NCBI GenBank assembly: GCA_026390215.1
Contig: JAPLGJ010000109.1
Coordinates: 1 to 11,227 of the forward strand
Origin: Caldisericota bacterium
GTDB taxonomy: Bacteria > Caldisericota > Caldisericia > Cryosericales > Cryosericaceae
DNA: 11,227 nt
Reading direction: 5' to 3'
Shown: piece after piece, positions 1 through 6,665 of the stretch
Numbering within the stretch: the stretch's first letter is position 1
How the letters are laid out: every line of letters begins with the position of its first letter
Notes under the pieces: model-generated
What the model saw: the letters and a program-made list of their open reading frames with translations, nothing else
Told to the model about the DNA's origin: nothing
The model's database searches: none
Made by a program: the position numbers and the translations under genes

Positions 1-311
1 CCGACTCTGTCTCTGAGGTAGTACAGCTTCGCACGACGGACATCGCCGTGGCGCACGACCTCAAGTCTGGCAATCATCGGAGAGTAGAGCGGGAATACCT
101 TCTCTACACCAACGCCAGAGGAGATCTTGCGAACCGTAAACGTTTCACGGCTGCCGCCGCCCTTCTTGGCAATAACGAGACCCTCAAAAACCTGGATTCT
201 CTTCTTGCCACCCTCCACAATGTTGATGTGAACCTTGACAGTGTCGCCGACCAGAAGGACGGGCATGTCAGGCTTCACATATCTGCTCTCTACAAGGTCA
301 ATTGCATTCAT
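1..311 (-). CDS. rplS: 50S ribosomal protein L19 (3' end outside window)
   Basis: Structural protein of the large ribosomal subunit, at the 30S-50S interface. Reading leftward from ATG at 311, the translation starts MNAIDLVESRYVKPDMPVLL and continues with GDTVKVHINIVEGGKKRIQ, FEGLVIAKKGGG, SRETFTVRKISSGVGVEKVF, PLYSPMIARLEVVRHGDVRR and AKLYYLRDR. These are the hallmark L19 blocks in the usual order. 103 codons are visible; the family is usually about 115-120 residues, so only a short C-terminal tail is missing. The start is fixed by an AAAGGAG Shine-Dalgarno sequence at 319-325, 7 nt before the ATG. It is downstream of trmD and the SPOUT gene but separated from them by 289 bp with its own promoter-like sequence, so it can be transcribed independently. 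Identification is secure. Confidence 0.97.
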   Translation of the reverse strand, partial: MNAIDLVESRYVKPDMPVLLVGDTVKVHINIVEGGKKRIQVFEGLVIAKKGGGSRETFTVRKISSGVGVEKVFPLYSPMIARLEVVRHGDVRRAKLYYLRDRV

Positions 312-600
312 TTCGGAACTCCTTTCACCGGGCTGACATTCACACGAACACATAGTCTAGCAGAACGCCCACGTTTATCAAGGCGAGAAGTACCATGCAG
401 ATCCAGCACAGTTGCCAAGGTGTCCTCACGCAGCACATTGACAAAGCGATAGAAGCCACCCTCAACAAGTCTGCACGTTTGCCCGAGGGCGGCCAGCCTT
501 TTCCCTGCACTCTGCCGCGACCCCGCGCGGGATGAAACGCATGGCAAGCCGCACACGCACTTCGCGCCTGATGTGCGCGACGGTTGTGCCCAGGCTTACG
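312..600. other. 289-bp gap between SPOUT gene and rplS; no recognisable gene
   Basis: This gap holds the rplS promoter and leader at its rplS-proximal end. Minus-strand open frames cross it, for example one reading EGGFYRFVNVLREDTLATVL around 380-460. They run through the rplS ribosome-binding site or overlap the SPOUT gene, lack their own Shine-Dalgarno sequence, and match no family I recognise. I see no clear terminator after the SPOUT stop codon, so readthrough into rplS is possible. Confidence 0.5.
354..381 (-). promoter_or_regulatory. Promoter-like sequence for rplS
   Basis: On the minus strand TTGATA (376-381) and TAGACT (354-359) are separated by 16 nt, resembling sigma-70 -35 and -10 boxes (5/6 and 4/6 matches). 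The predicted transcript start near 347 would give a leader of about 35 nt containing the Shine-Dalgarno site at 319-325. It fits expectation, because rplS is separated from the upstream gene by 289 bp. Sequence match only. Confidence 0.45.
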
Positions 601-1167
601 TCAGGATCGTCCGAGCAGGCGGTCCAGAATGATCGCGGCTGCGCTGCGTACCGACAGGTGATTGAATGCGGTCGGCCCCCAGATGGGGTCCAGGACATAG
701 TCCATCTGCGCCATGATCTCGTCTGCCAGGCCAAAACCCGTCCCGAACACCAGCAGGTACGGATGATCCGCTGAACGAATTTTCTCGCCCATTGCCGGAT
801 AGCCGACGGAGTTGGCGAATGTCCGCGCGCTTGTCGCTACCAGGATTGGTTTCTCACCTTCAGCGTGCTGTATTTCGGCAACAGCTTCTTCAAAATGCGA
901 CACGACCCGCAGCAGTGACAACGATTCGGCACGGTTTGGATTGTATTCATGCCCGAATCCTTCGTTCCAGAAATGAGCGATACGCAGGGCGATCTGCTGT
1001 TCCTGAGGCAGAGGTTCGACTTCGTACATGGCCGTAGCTCCATACGTCTTGCCGGCTCGCGCGATGTCATGGATATCGTGGATGACGATGGATGTCGTGA
1101 CAATCTCGTGGTGCTTGTTGTAGACCGGATGGTGCACAACAGCCAGGTACAACCTGAAGTCAGTCAA
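601..1167 (-). CDS. TM1570-type SPOUT RNA methyltransferase (PF09936-like)
   Basis: Predicted SAM-dependent RNA methyltransferase of the trefoil-knot (SPOUT) class; the exact target nucleotide is unknown to me. The 188-residue protein contains LYLAVVHHPVYNKHHEIVTT (6-25), IHDIARAGKTYG (32-43), HEYNPNRAESL (73-83) and the knot region FGTGFGLADEI (141-151) followed by DPIWGPTAFNHLSVRSA (160-176). The last two resemble the cofactor-binding loops of TrmD/TrmH proteins. Length and sequence fit the Thermotoga maritima TM1570 family, whose genes sit between trmD and rplS, as here. The chosen start is TTG at 1165-1167, with a GGGGGA Shine-Dalgarno-like sequence just upstream. It overlaps the trmD stop by 8 bp, suggesting translational coupling. 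A downstream start would cut into the conserved N-terminus. TGA stop at 601-603. Confidence 0.88.
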   Translation of the reverse strand: MTDFRLYLAVVHHPVYNKHHEIVTTSIVIHDIHDIARAGKTYGATAMYEVEPLPQEQQIALRIAHFWNEGFGHEYNPNRAESLSLLRVVSHFEEAVAEIQHAEGEKPILVATSARTFANSVGYPAMGEKIRSADHPYLLVFGTGFGLADEIMAQMDYVLDPIWGPTAFNHLSVRSAAAIILDRLLGRS

Positions 1168-1906
1168 TGATCCCCCTGAGGTCCGCCAGCACGTGGCTGA
1201 GGTACTTGCGGTCTTGTTCAGTCAAATCAAAATCCCGCAGGAGGTCAGGCCTTCGGATGAGGGTCCTTCTGAGTGCCTCCTCTCGACGCCACCTGGCAAT
1301 GTTCGCGTGATGACCTGAAACAAGAACATCGGGCACGGCCTCCCCGTCCAGCTCCCCTGGGCGTGTATACTGAGGATACTCCAGGAGTCCGGAGGAGAAG
1401 CTCTCCTCACCCGTGGATGCGGCGTTTCCGGTAGCCCCCGGAAGCAGGCGGGTAATCGCGTCGATGATCTCGATTGCCGCAATCTCGCCCCCGGAGAGCA
1501 CGACGTCTCCAATCGAGATCGTGAGGTCGAGCCGTTCCATGACGCGTTCGTCAATCCCCTCATAGCGCCCTGCAACGAACAGCAACTGCTCCTCATGCGA
1601 CAGGTCCTCGACCATGCTCTGCGTCAGGCGGTCGCCCTGCGGCGCGACCCCGATCTTGAGCCACGATCCCGCTGGATTGTCGATTGTGTCCAGTGCCTCC
1701 ATGAGCGGCCTGGGCAGGAACATCATCCCCGCCCCCCCGCCAAATGGAATGTCGTCGGTCGTATGATGGCGGTCATGGGTGTAGTCGCGAAGATCGACAG
1801 CCTCGAAGTCCAGAACGCCCTTGTCGATGGCCATCTTCATGACGCCAACGTGTGTGAACGGTTCGTACAGCAGTGGAAATATGGAAATCGCTTTGATGTT
1901 CATCAT
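1160..1906 (-). CDS. trmD: tRNA (guanine-N1)-methyltransferase TrmD
   Basis: Methylates N1 of G37 next to the anticodon in a subset of tRNAs, using SAM; this prevents +1 frameshifting. The 248-residue protein shows the full family pattern: IKAISIFPLLYEP (4-16), PFGGGAGMMFLPRP (54-67), FVAGRYEGIDERV (110-122), SIGDVVLSGGEIAAIEIIDA (131-150), EESFSSGLLEYPQYTRP (167-183) and VLVSGHHANIARWRREEAL (194-212). Length fits the family (about 240-255). The start is ATG at 1904-1906 or the next codon ATG at 1901-1903. No Shine-Dalgarno sequence precedes either, and the promoter sits directly against the start. By alignment from memory, the position of catalytic Asp169 of E. coli TrmD is Glu168 here. Stop TGA overlaps the TTG start of the SPOUT gene. 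A longer frame up to 2083 crosses a terminator and is not coding. Confidence 0.96.
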   Translation of the reverse strand: MMNIKAISIFPLLYEPFTHVGVMKMAIDKGVLDFEAVDLRDYTHDRHHTTDDIPFGGGAGMMFLPRPLMEALDTIDNPAGSWLKIGVAPQGDRLTQSMVEDLSHEEQLLFVAGRYEGIDERVMERLDLTISIGDVVLSGGEIAAIEIIDAITRLLPGATGNAASTGEESFSSGLLEYPQYTRPGELDGEAVPDVLVSGHHANIARWRREEALRRTLIRRPDLLRDFDLTEQDRKYLSHVLADLRGIID

Positions 1907-1912
1907 ATAGAC

Positions 1913-1939
1913 AGTATAGCAGACGCGCCCGCTTGCCAA
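1913..1939 (-). promoter_or_regulatory. trmD promoter, extended -10, leaderless arrangement
   Basis: On the minus strand TATACT (1913-1918; 5/6 match to TATAAT) is preceded by TGC, giving an extended -10 element. TTGGCA (1934-1939) lies 15 nt upstream as a fair -35. The first base of ATG at 1906 is the seventh base after the -10 box, where transcription is expected to begin. The mRNA would therefore have no 5' leader, consistent with the missing Shine-Dalgarno sequence. Confidence 0.6.
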
Positions 1940-1959
1940 GCATGACCGTGCGTCACATG

Positions 1960-1989
1960 GAAACGCCCCGGCGTGATCCGGGGCGTTTC
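1960..1989 (-). terminator. Hairpin terminator after the S9 peptidase gene
   Basis: A perfect 12-bp inverted repeat (arm GAAACGCCCCGG at 1960-1971, partner at 1978-1989) with a 6-nt loop. It begins 18 bp past the TAG stop of the peptidase gene and lies upstream of the trmD promoter, isolating the two transcription units. The following T tract is weak, only TTTC on the minus strand, so efficiency or Rho-independence is not certain. Confidence 0.75.
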
Positions 1990-2007
1990 GAGACATAGAG
2001 ATGCAGA

Positions 2008-4071
2008 CTATTTCGATACTGTTCGGGTCCTGGCGCCTTTCACGGGCTTGGTGGCAACCGGTTTCAGATAGGTATCCATCCACCGGCGGATGCTGTTCAG
2101 GCGATCGATGCGCCGGTCCGTGCGTCCGACGCGTGACAGTCCGTGTGGTTCTTCCGGGAAAACGACGAACTCACTCGGCACGCGGTTCACCTGAAGGGCC
2201 GTAAACACCTGCTGGCCCTGCTCGATGGCACAACGGAAGTCCATTTCGTTGTGGATGACCATCGTGGGCGTCGTAGCGTTTCCCAGATACTTGACCGGGG
2301 ACCTGTCCCAGAGCACATCGATACTCTGCTGCGGGGACTTGTTGCCGCACGGAAACTGGAAAGTCCAGTTGTTATCGCTGGTGCCCCACATGCTGATGAA
2401 GTTGCTGACACTGCGCTGTGTTGCTGCGGCGGCGAAGCGGTGCGTGTGGCCAATGATCCAGTTGGTCATGTAGCCTCCATAGCTTCCACCGGTGACGCCC
2501 ATGCGCTTACGGTCTATGTACGGCTTCTTCTCGACGAAGTCAGTCCAGTCCATGAGATCGTCATAATCGACGGTACCCCATCGGCCCCAGATGGCCTTCT
2601 CGTGCTCCTCTCCATACCCGGTTCCGCCCCGCGGATTGCTGAAGTACACGACATAGCCACCCGCCGCCAGGAAGTAGAACTCGTGCATGAACAGATTGCC
2701 GTACTGGTCCTGCGGACCACCGTGGATCTCGAGAACCGATGGATACTTCTTCCTGGGGTCGAACCCCGGGGGCGTCATGATCCACCCCTGGAGGTCGTGT
2801 CCATCTCGTGCCTTGAACCACACCTCTTCAACCTTGCCAAGATCGATCCGACGGAGGAGTGCCTGGTTGAGATGCGTCACCTGCCGGATGTCGCCCGTGT
2901 CCATGTCGCGCACCCAGACCTGCCCGGGGTCAGTCATCGTACCAAGGAAATACGCCATCATCCTCTGTCCATTGTCCACGGTGAATGTGCCAACGCTGCC
3001 CGGAGTGTCGATGACTGTATAGAGTGTTCCCTCGTCGACTGCGATGGCCATCAACTTGGTGCTCCCATGCTCGGAAATCTGGAAGTACAGCACCTTGCCA
3101 TCAGCGGACCACACGGGGGGCATCTGGAGTCCTCCCCCTACGTCATTCAAGGTCGAGCATGTGAGTGAGATGTCATACGGTCGAGTCACGCTGCGTGCTA
3201 TTCCCTTCCCATCGGCGGGAACAACCCACAGCTCGACGTTCTGCCACCATTCGTTCCAGCCCCTCGGGCCGACATAGCATATCGTGCTTCCGTCGGGCGC
3301 AAAGACCGGCGCACTATTCCAACCTGGAGGCGTCTTGATAAGCCTCATATCGCCGCCGGCTGCCGGCATGACGTAAATATCAACCAAGTCCGGTTCGAGG
3401 TCTGGGTCGTCGCTGCGATTGCTGCAAAAAACGATCGACCTGCCGTCGGGAGACCAGGACGCGTCGTATTCGTCATACACACTGCCCGACGTGAGCTGCT
3501 TCGTCCGGCCCTTGGCAACATCGACGACCCACAGGTGAGTCCGTTCATGGCCGAGCCACCCCTGGCCGTCTCCGCGATAGAACACACGTGTGTAGTGACG
3601 CGATACAACCCCCAGCTTCTTTTTCTTCTCGTCCGCCTCGCGGTCGATGACTTCCCGGTCCTTCTGGGTGAACTCCAGCAAGAGGCTCCTGCCATCAGGC
3701 GACCATGTCAGGCTGGAGATGTCGCCCTTGAGATTCGTAAGGCGACGCGCCTCTCCGCCGTCAGCATTGATGACATAAACCTGCGCACTCTCACCTTCCT
3801 TGCGCGACGACAGGAACGCGAGAGTTCGTCCATCGGGCGACCACCTCGGCATCGCATCTGTCTGGTCTCCCTGCGTGAACTGTTGTTCGCCAGAACCATC
3901 TGTGGGTGCCATCCACAGATTCGCGTACTTCTTCTCTGTCTTCTTGTCCACCCGCTGAACGCCATAGACGACGCTCCTGCCATCGGGCGAAAGGCGGATG
4001 TCCGTAAGCAGCTGAAGTGCATAGAGATCCTGCGCCGTAATAGAGTGCAGCGTTTGCTTCGGTCGTGTCAT
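2008..4071 (-). CDS. S9-family serine peptidase (acylaminoacyl-peptidase / YuxL-like)
   Basis: Predicted cytoplasmic serine peptidase of the prolyl-oligopeptidase clan, likely cleaving short peptides or N-acylated amino acids; the substrate is not readable from sequence. The 687-residue protein has an N-terminal beta-propeller with repeated SPDGR-type motifs near residues 28, 78, 124, 207, 258 and 321. An alpha/beta-hydrolase domain follows from about 415: HGGPQ (450-454, oxyanion region), nucleophile Ser530 in GGSYGGYMT, Asp611 in NEMDFRCAIEQG and His643 in EEPHGLSRVG. The triad is complete and the length is typical of the family. No signal peptide is visible. The start at 4071 (MTRPKQTLHS) is supported by GGAGG 5 nt upstream; the frame is open further up but that ORF lacks a matching ribosome site. 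It is a stand-alone unit between two terminators. Confidence 0.93.
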   Translation of the reverse strand: MTRPKQTLHSITAQDLYALQLLTDIRLSPDGRSVVYGVQRVDKKTEKKYANLWMAPTDGSGEQQFTQGDQTDAMPRWSPDGRTLAFLSSRKEGESAQVYVINADGGEARRLTNLKGDISSLTWSPDGRSLLLEFTQKDREVIDREADEKKKKLGVVSRHYTRVFYRGDGQGWLGHERTHLWVVDVAKGRTKQLTSGSVYDEYDASWSPDGRSIVFCSNRSDDPDLEPDLVDIYVMPAAGGDMRLIKTPPGWNSAPVFAPDGSTICYVGPRGWNEWWQNVELWVVPADGKGIARSVTRPYDISLTCSTLNDVGGGLQMPPVWSADGKVLYFQISEHGSTKLMAIAVDEGTLYTVIDTPGSVGTFTVDNGQRMMAYFLGTMTDPGQVWVRDMDTGDIRQVTHLNQALLRRIDLGKVEEVWFKARDGHDLQGWIMTPPGFDPRKKYPSVLEIHGGPQDQYGNLFMHEFYFLAAGGYVVYFSNPRGGTGYGEEHEKAIWGRWGTVDYDDLMDWTDFVEKKPYIDRKRMGVTGGSYGGYMTNWIIGHTHRFAAAATQRSVSNFISMWGTSDNNWTFQFPCGNKSPQQSIDVLWDRSPVKYLGNATTPTMVIHNEMDFRCAIEQGQQVFTALQVNRVPSEFVVFPEEPHGLSRVGRTDRRIDRLNSIRRWMDTYLKPVATKPVKGARTRTVSK

Positions 4072-4182
4072 GAGTTCCTCCATCCTTTCCGTGTCAGTGC
4101 CGGGAGTGCATAAGCACCCTTTCCAGCCCCGTGGTTCCATGTCCATTGTAGGCAAAACCAGACGCAGGTATAGCGGAAACCG

Positions 4183-4211
4183 AAAAAAGCCCCGGCATGC
4201 AGCACCGGGCC
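4183..4211 (-). terminator. Intrinsic terminator of the GntR-ABC operon
   Basis: Minus-strand GCCCGG (about 4206-4211), a 9-nt loop and CCGGGGC (4189-4195), followed directly by six T residues (4183-4188). The right arm carries one bulged G. It lies about 25 bp after the permease stop, the classic position and form for Rho-independent termination of the three-gene operon before the peptidase gene. Confidence 0.8.
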
Positions 4212-4236
4212 CTCCTGGGAACGAATAGGAGCAGAC

Positions 4237-5001
4237 CTAGAACTCCTGCCGCTGCAGAACGCCGTACGAGATCCACAGCATGCAGGCACTCAGAACCACG
4301 CCGACGACAATAGGCGCGAACTGCGGTGCGGGGTGTTGGATGAGAATCGGACTCCCGAATAACGCCAGCGGGTTGAGCCAGCGGAGAGGCTTGAACTGCC
4401 CCACGACCGAAAGAACGATAATGATAGCCCCGGAGAAGAGCATCGCCTTCATGCGATCCGGTACGAGTACGGAGAGCAGTGTCGCAAGGGACGCAAATGT
4501 GAGAAGCGCGACAACGCTGTGCAGCGTCGCCGTCAGCACGAATCCCGGCTGAGGCACCTTGCCGACAATGATGGCACCCAGCACCGCCCCTCCCGTGGAG
4601 ACAAGCACTGTCAATGCAAGGCCTCCAAACAGGACGATGACCTTGGATGCCAGGATCATGCCCCTGCTGACTGGCCGCGAGAACAGGAAAATGGCGGTAT
4701 GCAGTTCCCGCTCGCCGGCGACTGCACCACTCAGCAGGACGACTGCGAGGATTGCACCCACCTGCTGCAAGTTCTTGCTGAACCACTGGGAATACAAATA
4801 GGCATTCACGTTGCTGAAGTCCGGCAACAGCTTCTTGATCAGATCTGCATACTCCGGTGGAATCTGGCCCATGCCGGGAATGCCCCCCTCGAGGAAGCGA
4901 TATGCGGCGGAGACAGCCACTCCTATCACCGACAGCAGAACGCATCCCACGATCATCTTCATGCGGTTTTCCCGCAGCTCTTTCCACATCAGTGCTTTCA
5001 C
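4237..5001 (-). CDS. ABC-2 type transporter permease
   Basis: Integral membrane subunit expected to pair with the adjacent ATPase; the exported substrate is unknown. The 254-residue protein begins MKALMWKELRENRMK, a positively charged cytoplasmic start typical of ABC-2 permeases. About six hydrophobic segments follow, at roughly 15-33, 81-96, 118-146, 157-180, 186-201 and 229-247. GERELHTAIFLFSRPVSR (96-113) is the conserved cytoplasmic loop of this family, as in NosY-type proteins. The GTG start at 4999-5001 has GGAGG 6 nt upstream and lies 1 nt after the ATPase stop, giving tight coupling. ATG at 4987-4989 is a less likely alternative. A longer open frame to 5166 overlaps the ATPase coding region and is not used. 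TAG stop, followed by an intrinsic terminator. Confidence 0.9.
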   Translation of the reverse strand: MKALMWKELRENRMKMIVGCVLLSVIGVAVSAAYRFLEGGIPGMGQIPPEYADLIKKLLPDFSNVNAYLYSQWFSKNLQQVGAILAVVLLSGAVAGERELHTAIFLFSRPVSRGMILASKVIVLFGGLALTVLVSTGGAVLGAIIVGKVPQPGFVLTATLHSVVALLTFASLATLLSVLVPDRMKAMLFSGAIIIVLSVVGQFKPLRWLNPLALFGSPILIQHPAPQFAPIVVGVVLSACMLWISYGVLQRQEF

Positions 5002-5002
5002 G

Positions 5003-5884
5003 TCATGCCTCCACAAACCGCAGGAAGATCTCGTCGAATGGCAACGATTGCACGTTGAGCACGGTGCCTCCAGCATCGGCAAACGCTGTGCGGGCTTGTT
5101 CCTGGTCGGCGAGCACCTCGATGTCCCAGACGTCCTGGCCGAGAGCCCGCTCCCGTTGGATGGCAATGCTCTTCACGTCGCGGGGGCTGTACCCTACCCC
5201 AAAACGCACCGTATAGACCCGATACCGTTCCTTGATGGATTCCACCGAGTCCTGAAGGACCGTGCGACCAGAACGCATAAACGCCACGGTATCACAGATC
5301 TTTTCGACTTCACTCAGAATGTGCGACGAAAAGAAGACCGTCAGATTGCGCCGGGCCGTCTCGTCTGCCAGCACACCCAGGAAATGCGACCGAACCACGG
5401 GGTCGAGCCCATCAGTGGGCTCATCGAGGATGAGCAATTCCGGTTCAGTCGAGAGAGCGATATATAGCCCGAGCAGCTTGCGCATACCTTTGGAATATGT
5501 AGCAATCTTGCGCGCAAGCGGCAGTTCGAAGACGGTCTGCAGCCTCCGCGCATTCTCGTCCACGGAGCAGCCGTACAGGCGCGCGTTGAACTCCAGAATC
5601 TCAAGGCCTGTCATGTGCGTGTAGAGTGAGAAATCCTCGGGGACGAATCCGATGCGACGGCGCAGGGCCATGCCATCTCCTGACGGGACCGCACCGAGAA
5701 CCGTGAGCGACCCGGCCGTAGGCTCCATCAGGCCGAGCATCAGCTTGATGCTGGTCGTCTTGCCCGCACCATTTGGCCCCATGAGGCCGAAGATGCTGCC
5801 CGTCGGAACGGTCAGACACATGTCTTCCAGAGCCCGTACCTGGCCGTACGACTTGCTGACGCCATTCATTTCTATCGCATTCAT
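5003..5884 (-). CDS. ABC transporter ATP-binding protein
   Basis: Cytoplasmic ATPase driving the neighbouring ABC-2 permease. The 293-residue protein has Walker A GPNGAGKTT (36-44), a signature region in variant form YSKGMRKLLGL (130-140), Walker B ELLILDEPTDGLDP (149-162) and the switch His188 in SSHILSEVEKICD. The Q-loop position reads GFVPEDF rather than containing Gln, a change often seen in drug- or multi-copper-type exporters of the CcmA/NatA group. The C-terminal ~80 residues are an accessory domain as in that group. ATG at 5882-5884 overlaps the GntR stop by 4 bp (ATGA) and has GGAGG at 5891-5895, 6 nt upstream. The domain order and operon fit an antibiotic- or envelope-stress-responsive exporter, but that is inference from context. 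Confidence 0.93.
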   Translation of the reverse strand: MNAIEMNGVSKSYGQVRALEDMCLTVPTGSIFGLMGPNGAGKTTSIKLMLGLMEPTAGSLTVLGAVPSGDGMALRRRIGFVPEDFSLYTHMTGLEILEFNARLYGCSVDENARRLQTVFELPLARKIATYSKGMRKLLGLYIALSTEPELLILDEPTDGLDPVVRSHFLGVLADETARRNLTVFFSSHILSEVEKICDTVAFMRSGRTVLQDSVESIKERYRVYTVRFGVGYSPRDVKSIAIQRERALGQDVWDIEVLADQEQARTAFADAGGTVLNVQSLPFDEIFLRFVEA

Positions 5885-6273
5885 GAACTTCCTCCCTGGT
5901 CATGCTCTTTCGCAGAAATCCTCTTGCGCTTCTCCAACCGGACGATGAGGTCATCGATCGTGAGGCCGGCGTTGCGGGCCTCCACGACCAGCATTTCCAC
6001 CATGTGTTCAAGGCGTTCTGTCTCCACGCCGATTCTTCCTTCACGCACAAACGTCCCTTTGCCGCTCACGGTCTCGACCATCCCCTCGCGCTCCAGGTCC
6101 CTGTAGGCCTTTGCGACCGTGTTCGGGTTGACAGCCAGCTTGACGGCGAGTTCGCGTACTGTCGGCAACTGCTCACCCGCATGAAGAGTGCCGAGAGCCA
6201 CACCGTTCCGGACCAGTTGAATGATCTGCAGGTACACCGGCACACCGTCATACGGGTTCACGTAGAATTCCAT
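5881..6273 (-). CDS. GntR-family transcriptional regulator, YtrA subfamily
   Basis: Small DNA-binding repressor, expected to control its own operon with the ABC ATPase and permease downstream. The 130-residue protein starts MEFYVNPYDGVPVYLQI. It has a GntR winged helix with QLPTVRELAVKLAVNPNTVA and KAYRDLEREGMVETVSGKGT (about 36-75), and a short ~50-residue C-terminal helical tail instead of a large effector domain. That size and layout define the YtrA subfamily, whose members typically regulate ABC transporter operons. Three in-frame start codons occur (GTG 6279, ATG 6276, ATG 6273). The Shine-Dalgarno sequence AAGGGG at 6279-6284 leaves a proper 5-nt gap only for 6273. TGA stop overlaps the ATPase start. 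Confidence 0.9.
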   Translation of the reverse strand: MEFYVNPYDGVPVYLQIIQLVRNGVALGTLHAGEQLPTVRELAVKLAVNPNTVAKAYRDLEREGMVETVSGKGTFVREGRIGVETERLEHMVEMLVVEARNAGLTIDDLIVRLEKRKRISAKEHDQGGSS

Positions 6274-6282
6274 CATCACCCC

Positions 6283-6323
6283 TTATTGTACTATTACGAT
6301 AGTACAATAAGTTCGATTGTCAA
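6283..6323 (-). promoter_or_regulatory. GntR-ABC operon promoter overlaid by palindromic operator
   Basis: A perfect inverted repeat has arms TTATTGTACTA (6283-6293) and its complement (6300-6310) around a 6-nt centre. Minus-strand TTGACA (6318-6323; exact consensus -35) and TATCGT (6296-6301; 4/6 -10) are 16 nt apart, so the palindrome covers the -10 box and the likely start of transcription and touches the Shine-Dalgarno sequence. This is the expected architecture for autorepression by the adjacent YtrA-type regulator. Confidence 0.75.
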
Positions 6324-6374
6324 GAGTTGACCCCAAACAGACTGGATGGTGGTGGTTGGACCGAAGGAAAAAGC

Positions 6375-6427
6375 ACGGTCATATACAAAATGGTACGGTC
6401 ATTTCGTGTGGAGAATACTACGGTCAC
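6375..6427 (+). repeat. Three spaced copies of ACGGTCA
   Basis: ACGGTCAT at 6375-6382, ACGGTCAT at 6395-6402 and ACGGTCAC at 6420-6427; the last two extend to ACGGTCAYTTCG. Starts are 20 and 25 bp apart. They may be transposase-binding repeats at one end of a degraded insertion element or binding sites for a regulator. Confidence 0.5.
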
Positions 6428-6586
6428 TTCGCCAAGACAGAAGATTGTACCATTGTTTGTGGCGACGACAGCCAGCGACTTGCTGTTTGGCTTCAGAACA
6501 TTGACTCAGGCGATCGCCAGATCCACTTGGTTACTGCGTTGCCGGCACCACCTGAGGACCGGGGTCATCCGCAGAAGAGGGAACAG

Positions 6587-6641
6587 ATTTACGTCCGCAA
6601 AAGTGTTGCTTTCTCCATATTTACGTCCGCAAAAGTGTTGC
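6587..6641 (+). repeat. Two perfect 23-bp direct repeats, 32-bp period
   Basis: Copies at 6587-6609 and 6619-6641 are identical over 23 bp, with core TTTACGTCCGCAAAAGTG, and are separated by 9 bp. The copy next to the ATPase gene contributes bases to its predicted -35 box. Two close direct copies at one edge resemble multiple terminal binding sites of insertion elements such as the IS21 family; the family assignment is from memory and uncertain. Confidence 0.8.
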
Positions 6642-6665
6642 CTTGGCATGCCAATCTCGTACAAT
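6638..6665 (+). promoter_or_regulatory. Promoter for DUF4143 ATPase with internal palindrome
   Basis: TTGCCT (6638-6643) and TACAAT (6660-6665; 5/6 match) are spaced 16 nt and lie 35 bp before the ATPase start. The -35 begins inside the second 23-bp direct repeat. The spacer contains the perfect 12-bp palindrome TTGGCATGCCAA (6643-6654), a good candidate operator. Assigned by sequence only. Confidence 0.45.

Larger units (their letters stand above)
6330..6642. mobile_element. Possible remnant or non-autonomous insertion element
   Basis: This stretch separates the divergent GntR operon and the DUF4143 ATPase gene and contains no convincing gene. Two plus-strand open frames of about 117 codons overlap each other here, lack ribosome sites and resemble nothing I know. 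The left part has three ACGGTCA repeats (6375-6427) and the right edge has two copies of a 23-bp direct repeat (6587-6609, 6619-6641). Multiple short terminal repeats of this kind are characteristic of IS21-like ends. The true ends and family are not established, and no transposase motif is seen. Confidence 0.35.

Noticed and set aside
308..556. Minus-strand frame of 82 codons ending at the rplS start
   Set aside because: It reads through the rplS promoter and ribosome-binding site, has no Shine-Dalgarno sequence of its own, and matches nothing I recognise.
2143..3168. Plus-strand open frame of 341 codons
   Set aside because: It lies antisense within the S9 peptidase gene, whose catalytic motifs are unmistakable, and its translation resembles no protein.
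4811..5467. Plus-strand open frame of 218 codons
   Set aside because: It is antisense to the ABC ATPase and permease genes, with no ribosome site and no recognisable family.
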